From Quillaja saponaria (taxonomy: Eukaryota > Streptophyta > Magnoliopsida > Fabales > Quillajaceae), in contig CM055612.1 of the NCBI GenBank assembly GCA_029379385.1, positions 13,020,001-13,084,000 on the forward strand: DNA of 64,000 nucleotides, in the 5' to 3' direction. The stretch's first letter is position 1; every line of letters starts with the position of its first letter. This document shows positions 1 to 14,300 of this stretch, in pieces. Made by a program: the position numbers and the translations under genes. Below the pieces are notes generated by a model. It was not told where the DNA came from and did no database searches. It was given only the letters and a program-made list of their open reading frames with translations.

Positions 1-2528
1 GAAGTGCTTTCTTTCACTCTTTGTACTTTTTTTTTTCTGCCCCTATCCAATTATGCAAAATACAATTATAGATTTACTTAAGTCATTGAGCTGGAAAATG
101 GGTAGTAGAAGAAGAAGCAACATGGAATGTTATTCCTGGTTGTTTAAGGTAGACTTTGTGGTCTAAATGAAATAGTCGTATCGTATCTTTCAAGGTTTAG
201 AGAGAACAAGGGAGGGGAGCTGAAGAGATTTTTTTTATTCTTTATTCTCTTGGATGTCTATTCAGCCTCCATTTCACCTGCAGCGCCTCTCTTGGAGTTT
301 TTAAATTTAAATATACTTGCAAAAATCATAATGTTATGCATAAGAGCAAAATAAATAACAAATACGCACATATTTACCACACTATGACCAAAGAAATATA
401 CAAACTAATAAGTCTGCTAGATAGATTGTAAGCTCCCATGCATAGATTAATGTAGTAATTAGTTTATTTTTCTAGGATAGGTAATTAGCTATATTAAGCC
501 TGGTTATGTAATAATAATAATATTTCTAAAAACTGTGAACAGATTCTAAGATAGCGAATGAAAAAGTAATAGTTGAATTATTATTTTTTTTTACTAGAAA
601 GTGAGTTGAAAAAGAAAATAACAAAATACGGTAAAACTTTTTTTTGTTTTTTTTGCCATAGTTGGAGGTTCAACGTGGAAATGTTTTTCTAAGCAATTCT
701 TGACTAGAAGAGTTGTTTCCCTGAAGAAGAGAGTCTGAAAATGCAGTATGAAAAAAATGAGAGGAAGATGGAGATGAGGATTGGACGCTAGGGTTTAGTT
801 TTCATAGAAACAGAGGTTGAGACAGTCTGGTAATGGTCTTGGGTTGAGTTCCTAGAATGTTCTACAGAAGCCCAATGACAAATAACGCTAACCCAACTGA
901 AAACAAACACATTTTGAGTCGTTTGGAGTATGTGAGATCATAAGATCGTACAGTTTTACGTGTTAGCTCATGATTTTGACAACAGTGCTTGAGTTCGCTC
1001 CCTCTGGTGGGTTTTAGTGAATTTTTACTCAACAAAAGAAAAAGAAAAAGATTGGATTGCTCTGATACAAAGTTGCAATGAAAGAGTGAAGAGAAGAGAA
1101 AGAGAATGGTTTTAGCTTGTATGTTTCAGATATTTCTTATTCTGTCCTACATCCCTAATCCATATTTGATTACTTGGAATATATGACATGAATGGCCACT
1201 TAAATGACAGCAATCAACAATCCTAGTACAGCTGTTAACTCTAACCTAAACTATAAGCCATTGAAATGAATTCTAACAACAACAGAACAGTGTATGGATT
1301 ATTGATTTACTGTGTTACACTTGACAACAGAAGTCTCATATTTTTTTCGTTCGCCTTCCCTTGTTGAAAAGTAAGTAGTATAACCAAAAGTATCATCTGT
1401 CTTCTTTGGTCAAAATGTAATGGCAATCTCTACTTTTGGAAGCACTGTACCTACCTATACACTAATCAACTGCTTGCTAAAGAATTGGATTAATATACCT
1501 TTTATAAATTCATATAATAGCTTATATAAAATTCACCTATGCAGGCATGAGTTCACAAATATAAAAAAAAAGAAAAAGAAATGACTAATAGAAAAAAGAA
1601 AAGAAAAGAAAAAAGAACTGGGTTAATTGCACTTTATTCTTGCAAACTATTGTAACTATTGTGACTAAAATGATTTAAGTTGGGTGGAATGGGATAGGGA
1701 GACCCCAAGTCTCAGATAGGAAATGTGAGGTGTGAACATGTGGTTATTTGCAATGAGTATCTAATTACTAAGTAACTTGGCTAGCCTTTTTAGCTCCACA
1801 TGGATTCGGTCTGTTCCTCAAGTTTATAGGCCAGTAGGCCTATTTTGGGTGTGAGAATCCTCAAGTTACTTAGCCCAGTTAACAGCAATGACGCATTTCC
1901 TCTTAAGTTTTAAGTTGGTGCAACTGACCTTCTTGTTTGCATAGTTTCTAAACAAATGCTCTTCATCTTTTTAATTGGGTTTAAAGTATGAGGTTACAGC
2001 ATGAGAACTGTATGACTTGTGAGCCTTGAGAAATGGAGGAAATCTAAAACTGAGGTATCCGTTTCACCTTCATTAAGTGGCATGAAATCTTAGTAGCTCT
2101 GAACTCACATTATATTTGTCTTCTTTTTTAAATCATGGGATGAAATTGGTCACAAACTTCTAATTTTGGGATTGTATGCTACAGTTTAAAGTTTAAGCTT
2201 TAGAAAGTAACAGGAAACTAATCCAAAAAAGGAATAAAAAAGAAGCAAGTTGATAGTTTGTAGACTCGTGGAGTTGTTTCCCAAACGAAAGATTTTTATC
2301 ATTGTACCAGGATCAGAATGTGACTGAAAGACCTGGAAATTTCATCACCAGTTTTAATGGTCTCTTAGAGAAGTAACCACCCTGGCATTAATATTTAATG
2401 CATTGTTTATGCATAATTGTGTGCCTGATCTCCCATCTTACAAACTTATTTCTTCTTGCTTTGTCATTGTCATCACTATTTTGCTATTTTTGCATATATT
2501 TTACAATTGTGTTACTATGCTTTTGTAG
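1..2528 (+). other. APC1 intron or upstream sequence, no gene recognised
   Basis: No open frame here resembles a protein family I know, and I could not find an APC1 exon preceding the one at 2529. That exon starts in mid-protein just after a pyrimidine-rich AG acceptor, so this stretch is read as the 3' part of a long intron whose donor lies left of the window. It is AT-rich, with A and T runs (for example around 1561-1615) but no clear transposon ends. Confidence 0.5.
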
Positions 2529-5307
2529 GAGCATGAAAGCACCACCGTAGGGCTGATGCTTGGTCTTGCAGCTTCTTACAGGGGGACAATGCAACCAGCA
2601 ATATCAAAGGTGACTAAGTATACTTGTGTGACATTTCTGCGCAAAGTCACTTATCTCTTCAGTAAAATGGTCTTGGTCTCCTCAGCTTATAGTTCCAAAC
2701 CTTGAGTTTATTGAAAAACCTCTTATAGAAAAAAAAAGGGAAAATCTTGCCATTTTACATTAGATCACGCTTGTTTTGCACTAACATGCTATTTTACAAT
2801 ATGATGCAACCTGAAAGGCCCTAAGCTACTTTCCATTTTTGATTTCCAGAGCTACTTTTTCTTTGACAACAATTACCAGTTTTTTAGGAACAATGTTTAA
2901 ATCAATATGAATGAAGAAGTCTAATGAGTTGAACAATTGACTGTCATTTTAGGTGCATGTTGTATTTCTTTTTTTATCCTTGATCAACCCATAGGATCTT
3001 TTTGGTAAATATGCTATTATTCTTCAACATAAGGAAAGCAGAATGGGCTAGAAAGATCTCAAGACTACTAATTTTCTAATAAAAAACTTGCAAAATTGAG
3101 CTTAACAAGATATTGCATCTTGTACGTGAAAATTAATAGCTGAACGAAAGAAGCCTCAAATGTAAACTAATGTTCCTCCTGTTGATGCTTTGAATGGTCT
3201 GATAATCTATGTGAAATCTCAACCAACATTTTGATATTTTTCTTTTTAAGATAATCTCTTGCTGCTGAATACAAGTTATATTAAGTTAGCTTGTTCTCAT
3301 TGATTGGATTTTGACTAGACTTAAATTGACCTATCAGTTGGCTTGTTTCTTTAAATCTTATGAACTTTTCCTATGCCTCAGTCTCAGACACAAAGTGTAA
3401 ATGCACATTTTCAAATTGTGTCTGCATGGGTTTATACTTGTAAATGCACATTTACAAATGAGATTGTGAAATTTTTTGTGGTCATCATTGATTGGATACA
3501 ATTGTAGCGTAAGCACTTCCGCATTCAAACATGTTCTTGTGACATGCAGTTATGCACTAATTTATCATACTACCTTGTGGCAGAGTCTTTTTGTTCATAT
3601 CCCTGCTCGCCATCCTTCTTCCTATCCAGAGTTGGAGTTACCAACCCTCCTTCAGGTATAGTCATGACATGCTATCAGTCTGTCTCTCAAGATTTGCTAT
3701 TAAATTAATTTCTGGACGTTTTGCTTGTAATTTTAAATTGCATGTACTTTTTATTCATTTATATGAAACTGATTTTTTTTTTTGTAACTTATGTTATATC
3801 CCTTGAGGCAAATGTTCTTTGTTTATAATTTTGTATAAAACCTTTTTTCCTTATAAATGCCAATGTTCCTAAGTTCTACCCTAACTTCCCAAGTTTCACT
3901 GAATGAAGGATGTAATAATACTTTGGTCTGCTACCTAGACTATTCATTTTACCCCAACATACTGGTGTTGGATAGTCCTCAGATATCTTAAGCGGACATG
4001 GGCCTGGTAATTAGAATTGCATGCTTTGCAATTTGAATCGCATGAATCGATTCACGCCCTCCACAGTTCAAACTGGTGGGGATGAATCGGAAACTATCAA
4101 CAAAAGCCACGTGAATCACTGTATTCCACATCAATTGTAATAAATGGCTAGAAAAAGGCCTATCTGACCTTTCAGAAACATCTGGGTTGTAGTTGCAGAT
4201 TTCCGAGTCGCGATCAGATCCAGGTCAGATTTATCGTGTTCCGCTTCTGAAACCTTGCAATTTTCATTTTATTTGCCTTTTTTTCCTTTTAGAAGACAAC
4301 AGAGTTTTGGCAGACTCATTTTGGGTTGGCTTTGAGTTTGGGTTTGTGCAAGAATCCATGAATTGCTCATTTGAATATTGAAACTCAGGAGTTTGTGAGT
4401 TGGGAACAATAGACTGAGAGAGAATGCAAGTTTAAAACTTAAAATACTGACATTTTCTTTTTTGTTTTGGTTGTTGTTGTTGTTTGTTTTCTCCAAATAG
4501 AAAAGAAAAAGATGAACTTAAAACAAAAGAGCTTGCCAGCTTCGTTGCATATCAATTAAGGGAACACCCTAAAACACTTCTTATGCAGAGCACCAAAGGG
4601 ATGCGAGAAAAACAGTTTTATCCTAGAAGGTGTTGTGGGAGATGAAAATCACAAAAAATTCTCGCAGTATGTTCCAATCATACACCTTAAATCACTGCAA
4701 AGAAAACACAGCCTCACAAACAGATAACATCTTTACTCCCCACAAAACCTCGATACAATGTCACCAAAAGATCACGCAAAGAACCCGGATAGACCCTAGG
4801 AATATTGAACATATCAAATAATCCACCAAATACTCCAAACCGAAGGACAATGAAAAAAGATATTCTCATTGGTTTCATTATTCTGAAAACCTATGAAGCA
4901 TGGGTACTGGAACTTCGGTATGGTACGGTATGATACGAGTATGGCGAGGATACAAAAAAAAAAAAAAAAATACAAAAGGAAAAAATAGAAGCCTTTCAGG
5001 CTTTCACTGTTTCACAACTTGCCTTTACATACATAAAAAAAAAAGAAAAGAAAAGAAAAGAAAAGGTAGAAGGAGAAGAAAAGCAAGAAGGTTCACTGGT
5101 TCAAGAGCTTACCTGGTGCTTGCGATGTGCGTGAAGTGTGAAGACTACTGAATATGAAAATTGAAAGTTGCTTCCAGCTGATCTTCAACAACATCAGCCA
5201 GCAGCAACAAAGCAAGCTTGCTTCACGAGTGAGTCTTAGGTGTAGGTTGCAATCCGATCTAGCATCTTCAGGTTAAGGATTTGAATAATTATGCCAAAAC
5301 GCTGGGT

Positions 5308-5340
<33 letters not shown>

Positions 5341-8300
5341 TGAAGCACAGGCACATATGTAAGCCTTGAAGCCGTCCCGAAGCCGCATTAAAAAATTAAA
5401 AAAATTATGGTAATTCATGGTGACGTACCAGGGCGTCCCCCTTGCTTCCCAGCACTAGGTACGCTCCAGGACTGGCTCTTGGAGATTTTTGGAGTACCAG
5501 TGCTTCATAGCCGAAAACACATCGCACAAGTATTTGGGGATAATGCTGTGTCTGCTAGTGATAGTTTATGTAATATTAATTGCACACTTAAAAAATGTAT
5601 TTTCTTGTTTTAGCATTATTTACCTAGAATTTAGCTAAAAATAACATTTAAGTTATCTAAAAATGTCTCTTCAAATAATTTTTTCAAACAAAGAAGATCA
5701 CAAACATTAAAGTTTTAACTTTTAAGCATGTCTTACTATTCTCAGTTCTATTTGATTCCCGATTTGTAAAATGGTCTTTTGGATTCTTTATTCGAATCTT
5801 TGACTATCATGGATATGGGTAGTTGGTTATGGTTCTCTAAATATGAGGAACATCTTGGAAACACTCAAGTGTACCCGTGGTGAATATGGGTATGTGTCCA
5901 ACACTTGCAACTAAGTCAGGGTAACTCTGATGCTCTAGTTAAAAGTTATCTTATGGGCTGTATTATAGTATCTGGTCCAACTATTGATGTATGTGTTGCA
6001 TTCTCTTTTTCAAATTTCCAGTCAACAGCCCTAATGTCAGTTGGGCTCCTTTATGAGGGATCAGCTCACCCACAGACGATGCGAATTCTGTTGGTATTCA
6101 CTTTTCTCCTCTTGTTATGCTTGGTGATCCTATGTTTAACGGTTTTGAGTTTCCTTCTACTGATAGATATGTGACACATAGATGTTTAGGATATAATGTT
6201 AAAAATGAACCATCACTTTATTAGCTGATAATTTTTATTCTTTTTTGTTTTGGCTGAGAACTGGTTTTCATTTGCACCATTTTCACTCAAATATCACTAT
6301 TTATTATCCTTTTGCCTATTTCTAGAATTTTCTTATTCCCAAAACTTTTTGAGAACTAATTGGTACAATTGCACAAATGATTCTAATACCTGTTAATCAA
6401 TTTTAGCATTTATCTGTCACTCAAAAATTGGATGTGTAATATTCTGCAATTTTTAAACATGTATACTGCACTCATGGAAACCCTGAGTTGTTTACCAAAA
6501 TGAATTTGTGCTTGTTATGTGTTTCTATTTTCTAACGTGTTTTGACTCCTCCACAAGTCTTCCATACCTCATTCATTTTTCTTGACTTTATGTTATATCA
6601 CTTATGCATAGGGAGAAATTGGCCGTAGAAGTGGAGGTGATAATGTTCTTGAACGGGAGGGTTACTCTGTTTCTGCTGGATTTTCTTTGGGTCTTATTGC
6701 ATTGGGTATGATTTCATAACAAATCTAAGAGTCTGGTGTTTTATATATTTTGTTTTTGAGCTAACTAAATTTTTTCACCTAAAGGTCGAGGGGAAGATGC
6801 ACTCGGTTTCATGGACACAGTGGTGGATAGATTGTTCCTATATGTTGGTGGCAAAGAAGTTCATAGTGTATGCGGTTGAACCGATGAATACTTTGTTTCC
6901 ACTCACTTTCTTCCTTATTGAGGACCATTGAATTATTACTTTTCTGTTTGATTTTTATGACTATTTTTTTGTGGTCAACAGAGACTGCATTGTTGTGATC
7001 CTTGCTTTATGGTACTTCGAAGTGAATTTTAATGATTTTTGACTCAGTTTTCTTGTTATTTTTCCAGGAAAAGTCTCCTTTTTTGACACTATCAACAGAT
7101 GAAAATCGTGCACCAGCGCAGGTTTGTGAATTCAGATTCCTTGACTGAAAAAAATTCTTTCCCCATCTAACCTGATTTGGTTGCTTTTACATCCACCTTC
7201 ATTATCTTGCAGATGATGGATGGCTCAGCCGTCAACATCGACGTCACTGCACCTGGAGCTACAATTGCTCTTGCTTTAATGTTTTTAAAGGTAGTGTTCT
7301 ACTGAAGAAGTGAGTCATATGATATATGAAGAAAGCCTATTTGTCCATTTCATGTTAACAGAAAACATGAAACAATATTTGCCTCACTTACACCTAATGT
7401 AGTGTTCTACTGAAGAAGTGAGTCATATGATATATGAAGAAAGCCTATTTGTCCATTTCATGTTAACAGAAAACAAGAAACAATATTTGCCTCACTTATA
7501 CCTAATGTGATCTATGCAATATCAGAGGGCTGCATACAGCTGCACTGTTGAAGGGCTGGTGATATTTATCTGAAACATTGACTTCTCTCTTGCCATATTT
7601 TAACTGTCATTACTTATAAAATACATACATATACATATATATATATATATCCGAAAGATTGGCATTCTTTTTTCTCTCTCTTCTTTATCAGAACTTACTT
7701 TTTTGTGTATTTCATTTATTTATATATTCTTTCCTAAACTTCTAAAATTCAATTTTTCAGTTAAATTTCCTTATTAAGGAAATTTGATAATACCTTACTT
7801 CTTGGTCATGTTCACAGACTGAATCGGAGGCTATCGTATCTAGGCTCTCAATTCCTTGTACACATTTTGACCTTCAATATGTGAGGCCTGACTTCATAAT
7901 GCTTCGCGTCATTGCTCGAAATTTAATAATGTGGAGTAGGTCTGTGTTGATCTTATAGAACTAGTTTAACAATTGACTTCTGTCACTCTTCTGATCTATG
8001 TTAATTGCTTACTTTTCTGTAGGGTTCATCCCTCAAAAGATTGGGTTCGGTCCCAAATTCCTGACATTGTCAGAAATGGTGTAGAAGGCCTTGGGGATGA
8101 TACCAGTGACATTGATGAAATGGATGCAGATGCATTTGTCCAGGCATATGTCAATATAGTGGCTGGAGCTTGTATATCGCTTGGTAAGATGCTCTTTCCA
8201 TTGGTCTTAATAGAAACATTAGAGAGACTGGGTGCTTGCTTTTCCTATGATTTAATAATCAGACCTGACCAATTGCAGTCACCTTCTAATCTGAGAATAA

Positions 8301-11300
8301 TGATCAGTGTTACTTGGCATTTTTTGAAAGAGTAGAGGTGATAATTCTATGAAATCCAGAAGAATCTCAAAATGTATAATGAAATGGTGTCAATCATCTC
8401 CAACTTCGGGTAATGGTTATAGGTGAGCAATTCTCGTGCTTTACTTAGGACATGAGTTTCATTTAATTTGTAAACATGACAAATGATGAGCAAATTAATG
8501 GCTCACAAGAGTTTCAAGCAGAAGCACAGTCTAGGGCGGCAAATCTTTAAACTGGTGCATGACGGAAGTGGGAGGATCCAGTGGTTCAATCTTTGGATGG
8601 TTGGGTTGCTGTGATTTCAGATGGGAGCATATACAATTAGGTATTTGAGGGCTAGGGTAAGGGTTTATTGTGTGGAAGAAATTGAGAAATGAGTTGTTGG
8701 AATGATTTAGGTACGACAGGATGGAGTTGATCTGGCAATTCAACAAAAGTAAAAAAGGAGATAAAAATTCCGATCTCCCACAGAATGTGAATAGTACTGT
8801 TAACAGTAGTAACTTTAGAGTTTTTTGAAGTGTTTGGAGGCTTATTGAGGAATGAATAGATTAGGGTTTTGAAATAAATGGTAGTAGCCGGAGATAACCC
8901 TGGGATGGAAATTTTTTTGATCTTGTCTCCCCTATACTTCTTTCATGCTTAATAAATTTCTTTTCCTATAAAATCCCGGGGATCACACCTAGGAAGGAAT
9001 AGTATTGCACATTCCAAAGAGCTCCATGGTTGTTGAAATTCTCAATAAACTTATTGCTGTTTGCATTAAGTTACAATGTGTTAAATAGACTTGGACATTG
9101 CTTGGGGCCCAAATTTGCCAACTTGAAACATCCATAAAGACCGAAGCAGCTGAAAAACATTAAGGAAGTCCAAGATAAAGTCCATATAAGGGTATAGCCT
9201 ATTGCAGAATTGCAGGACCAAGAATTATTAAAATTCCTTAGCCGTATAATTTAAGGAAACTATAACTAGAATATTCCCAGCTGCTTGTTAAAACTTAAAC
9301 ATTAACATTAAAACTTGTGACCTAAAAAGTCCATTGATAAATTGTTAAATCAATTAGCTGCCATCTTTTTTTTTTTTTTTTTAATTTATTTTTCTAAGGC
9401 GTTAAGTCCATTAGCTGCCAGCATCGATTAACTTCTGGTATATGATTAGCTTTGCCTTCCTCGATAAATTGTTAAATTATGTTATTTCCTTCCAGTGATG
9501 AATAGATCAGTTTTTAAAATCATTCTTGTTTCATTTCCAAAAAAAAAAATAAAAAAAATAAAACCTTCTCTTTCCCATTGATCAGATGTCTGAAGTAAAA
9601 TATCATTCTTCAGGGATATAAGTTTATAAAAGAACCATATAAGTTTAGGGCTTTGGAAGCTGACAACTATAGAAGAACACTTGCTCTAGCAACTTCCTTA
9701 CTTCAGAGTTCAGTAAACCTTGGCCTTCTCTGCGGAACTTGTTTCTCTGTCCCTCTTTTCCACTCACTAGAACATACTTAAGGGACTCCTAGTGTATAGA
9801 AAAATCTACTGGTTTCCTGTAGGAAGAAAGACTTTGATGCTAGAACTCTTTGGTGGTGCTGCTAACTCTCTTAAATCAAGCATGAGGTGTATAAGGATGG
9901 CTGATAATTTGAATGTAGTAAAAGTTTCTATGTTTGTTTTAATATTTCTAAAGCTTTGCTTATATTCTCCTGGAGCTTTTTCATTGCTGTTTTAGATGTT
10001 GGATTTTTTCCATGGAAGATATCTTCTGATGCATTTAGGTATTACTACAGGTATTTTGGTATATGGTGCAACTGTAATTGATATCCTTTAATATACTTTT
10101 TAGTTTTTATTAGCTGCTGAAATTAAAAGGTTTTGACTTTTGAAATCTCTCCAAGACAGTCACTATGTCTCTGTCATAGAGATCCTAGGGTTTGGATGTT
10201 TATATGTTATTTAGATGATGAATCATTGTATTAACAGCTTCTTGCAGCAAATTAGTGTGTCAAGATAGTTGCTGTTTTATCATCTTGAAGTTTATTCTTG
10301 TTCACTCTTTGCATTTGGCAGGGTTGATATATGCTGGGACAAGGAATGAAAATGTGCAGGAGTTACTTTATGAATATGCAGTCTACTTTCTGAATGAGGT
10401 CCTACCTTTTGCAGCATATCGTAAATCTTAAATTTACAAATTCAGTGATGGTTGAAAATTGTCTTCAATTTTTGCAGATCAAGCTTGTTTCCCCTTGCAA
10501 GTGGAAATTCTCTCCCAAAGGGATTATCTCATTACATTGATCGGGGCACTCTGGAGATATGCCTTCACCTTATAGTTCTTTCCCTATCTGTGGTACTTGG
10601 ATTCTACCACTCCAACTAATTGCAGATTATAGTTGTGGTTAAACATCTATTGCTAAATCTTTCCGTTGAGCAGGTTATGGCTGGTTCTGGACATCTACAA
10701 ACCTTTCGGTTGTTGAGATTTCTACGCAGCAGAAATTCTCCAGATGGCCATTCTAGTTATGGAATTCAGATGGCAGTAAGTTCTCTGCGTTATCATTATG
10801 AATCATGTCCCCTCTCCCACCAGTTGATCTAATTTAAACCCATGTAATAGCAAAAACACTTTGGAACTTGCATTTTAAATCGAAACAAAAGCTTATTAAA
10901 TAAAGCTTCTCATGGTAAGGATCAAATCTACCTAATGAACTGCTAACCAGTGGCCTAATATCTGAGCATAGATCTTATGCAATCTGGAGTTATGAATTCA
11001 GTCCTTGGAGATTTATTTGGTTTCCAATCTGGGACTTTGTTATTATTAGTGATGCAAGAGGACTTGCAGTTTAAAATGGTTATAACTTGTTCAAAGTCAT
11101 TTTGATTTTCTTTCCATTTTTTCCCGGATTTTAAATTTGTAGTACTTAGGAAGTTTATTTACGGGTTGTTTCTAAACATGAACTTTAGGTGTCTGTGGCA
11201 GCAAAAGTTGAATGATTGCCTACTTTTTGTATATATGCTGAAGTACAAGCAAAGTTTGTCTCTTTTTTGCATAGGAGACATGACAATGAAGTTATACTCT

Positions 11301-14300
11301 TTGCTTCTCAAGGAAACGAGCCTCTTGGTATAATAAAGCTAGCTGGGATCTTTGGGAGAAGTTATTTTTGGCCTAAGTTCTGCATTTTCAGACAGCTTCT
11401 TAGCTCCCAGCTAGGTTTATCAAGCATTGGAAGTGTGGGTTTTGAGGAGTCGACCACATAATTACCGAGAATATTGGAACTCCTTGGGAATCACGTTCTT
11501 GATCTTCCGTCCCAGTTTGCGGAACTTTTTCGCTTCGAATCACTGTGGTTGGCAATCTGGATCGTCATAAACTGGTGACCCAAGTTTGTTGTACTCTAAT
11601 AATGGATGATATTGATTGGTTTTGATGAAAATCGAAGGAAATTTGCTATTTTCGACACAAATCAACCCTAAATAAAAAAAGGTAGACAGATTTTTACTTG
11701 GTTATGTAAATTTGATACGCATGGGTATTGGTACTTCAGTATGGTACGGTAAGATACGGATACGGCGATTCGTCATTTTTCAAAAAATCATGATACCAGT
11801 AGGGGAAAGGTATGTTAACCAGTGAATAATTAAAAACATAAATTATAAGATATATATACAAATATTTATATAGACAAAAAGGTAAAAATAAATAAATAAT
11901 AAAATAAAAGAGAACAAAAAGAATAGCTGTACAAAAAATAGAAAGAGGACTAAAAGGCTTTATATACATAAAAATTATATTTATATAGATAAAAAGTAAA
12001 AAAGAAATTAAAAGAGAACAAAAATAATAGCTATAAAAAAAATATAGAAAGGAGGACAAAAAGGCTTTATATATATTAAAAAAAGGTAGAATAAGGCATA
12101 AAAGTAACGGCATTATATATATAAAAAACAAAAAGAAAAAAGAAAAAAAGTAGAATGAGGCAACTAGCAGGGAAGCAAAAAAAAAAAGAAAATATGAAAG
12201 GAAAAAAAATAAGCCTGAATTCACAACTTGCTTTTATATACACTAAAGAAAAAAAAGGTAGATGGAAAAGAAAAGCAAGAAGGTTCACTGGTTTAGAGCT
12301 TACCTTAGTGAAAATTGAAAGCTGCTGCCGCCAATCTTCAATAGTAGCTATGAAGCAAGCCTGCTTCACGAGGAGTCTTGGGTGTGGGCTGCAATCTTTA
12401 GGTTAGGGATTTGAATAATTATGCCAAAATGCTTGGTTGCATTTTTTTATTTTTTAATGAGGCATCGGTTCAAAAGTAAGTCTTGAAGCCATCTCGAAGC
12501 TGCACCATAAATCTTTACCAAAGCCGCACCCAAAAATTAAAAAAATTCATAGGGAAGTAACGGGGCGTCCCTCATGCGTCCCTCATGCGTCCCAGCGTCT
12601 TGTATGTCTTAGGGACTGGTTCTTTGAGATTTTTGGAGTACCCGTGCTTCATCGGGTGTTACCATTGTGCTTCAGTTGCTCAGTTTAAAAAACGATAGTT
12701 GTCGTATGGGTGATGGAGAAGATGAGTGATGTGCAATGTTTCACTTAATTTAGGTTTCCCTTTATTTTTTTGTCTTCACTTCTATTTGTGGGCTGGACCT
12801 TAATTAAGCCCACCAAGATTTTGAAAGACTACTTTTCGCCCAACTTATGTGATCCAAATAGGACTTTACACCAAGAAAAATAAAAGTCCTACTAAGTTAA
12901 AAAGAAACATACCTAAATAGAAAAAAATATAAAAAATATGTTATATATATTACTTGTTTTCCCTACAACCAAGGATCAAAAATTCGTGTTGATTCGCCCG
13001 TTTCGAGAGAATTGATTCGGTTTCCACACAAAGAAAAACGAAACTCACCTATAGAAACGAACCTATATAGATTTGGTAGAAACGTAGTCGGTTTCCACCG
13101 TTTCCAATAGGAAACAGATCAAAATAGAACACCGGGCAGGAATTTTTCAAATCTGAATTTTTGAAGGTAAGAAGATGGAGAGAAAAAGTAAAAGGAAAGA
13201 ATCAAAGCAGTGGAAGTAGACAAGTTTGAAAGAATCAACCACTGTGCTGATAGCATAAGACATAGAAAAAAAGTGAAGGAAGCTTATCTGAGGAGGAGTT
13301 CGGATCTGAGGTTGAATCTGATGCGCAGAGCCAAATTTTCTCTCACAGTCAGTAGGTGTAGAATCTTGATGAGAGTCTTATGCTAATAGTTCTTTTCTTG
13401 AGCAGATTATCTCTGCTCTTCTTTTTTTTTTTTTTTCTCTCTCCAACCTACTTTATCGTGGTTTTTTTTTTCCCTTCTCTTTTTCTGTCAAGGCCTATGT
13501 TAGCTAAAATAAAAAAGAAGTCTTTTTTAAAATTTTTTATGTTACTTGTCTGTTGGGGAAATAATTTTAAAGTACCAGAGCTTTTATATATTTATTAACT
13601 CAATTTAACTTAATTAAGCCTGAAATTCCAAAACTAGTTGAGGTCGGTTATATGAATCATTTTCCTCCATTCGCATCGATCTAAAGTTCATTTTTTGGTA
13701 ATGCCTAAAACAATCATATTATTCTCAATGACTGTCTCTTACATAAGTTTTGGTCTCCTTGTACCACGTCTAACACATTTCCACCTGCACCAAGTCATCT
13801 TTTCAAACTATGGTGTCCATGGGCCGACATTAGATATGTCCAAGTGATTCTCTCTCATTTTCTCTTTGATAGGTGCTACCTCTACCTTTTTAAAGATCTC
13901 ATTTCATATTGTATCCTTTCTTGTATGTCCAATCATCCATCTCAACATTTATATTTCAGCTAGTCCTATCGTATCTGAGTGTTGTTTCGTAATTGCCTAA
14001 TATTTAGAACTATACAACATAGCCGGTCTCACTGCCGTCTTATAGAATTTTTCTTTCAAGGTATTTAGGATTTTAGGATTACATAAAACTCCTGAAGCAC
14101 TCCACCACTTCATCCACCTTGCTTTGTTTCTATAATTCACATTATGCTCAATTGTGCCATCTTTTTGTATAAATGAACTTAAATACTTGAACACATCTTT
14201 TGTAGGGATTGCATGACCATCCAAAGTTATTTCAATAGATCATTCTCTAGTGTCACTGAAATCGCACTTCATATATTCGGTTTTCATTTGACTCAACTTA

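Noticed and set aside
4900..5151. 83-codon Lys/Arg-rich open frame
   Set aside because: Produced by AAAAG repeats inside the family-1 MITE.
11736..12224. 162-codon open frame on the - strand, very hydrophobic (Phe, Leu, Tyr, Ile)
   Set aside because: It is the complement of A-rich repeats in the MITE copy at 11.7-12.65 kb. The residue mix reflects TTT/TTA/TAT codons; there is no domain and no start context.
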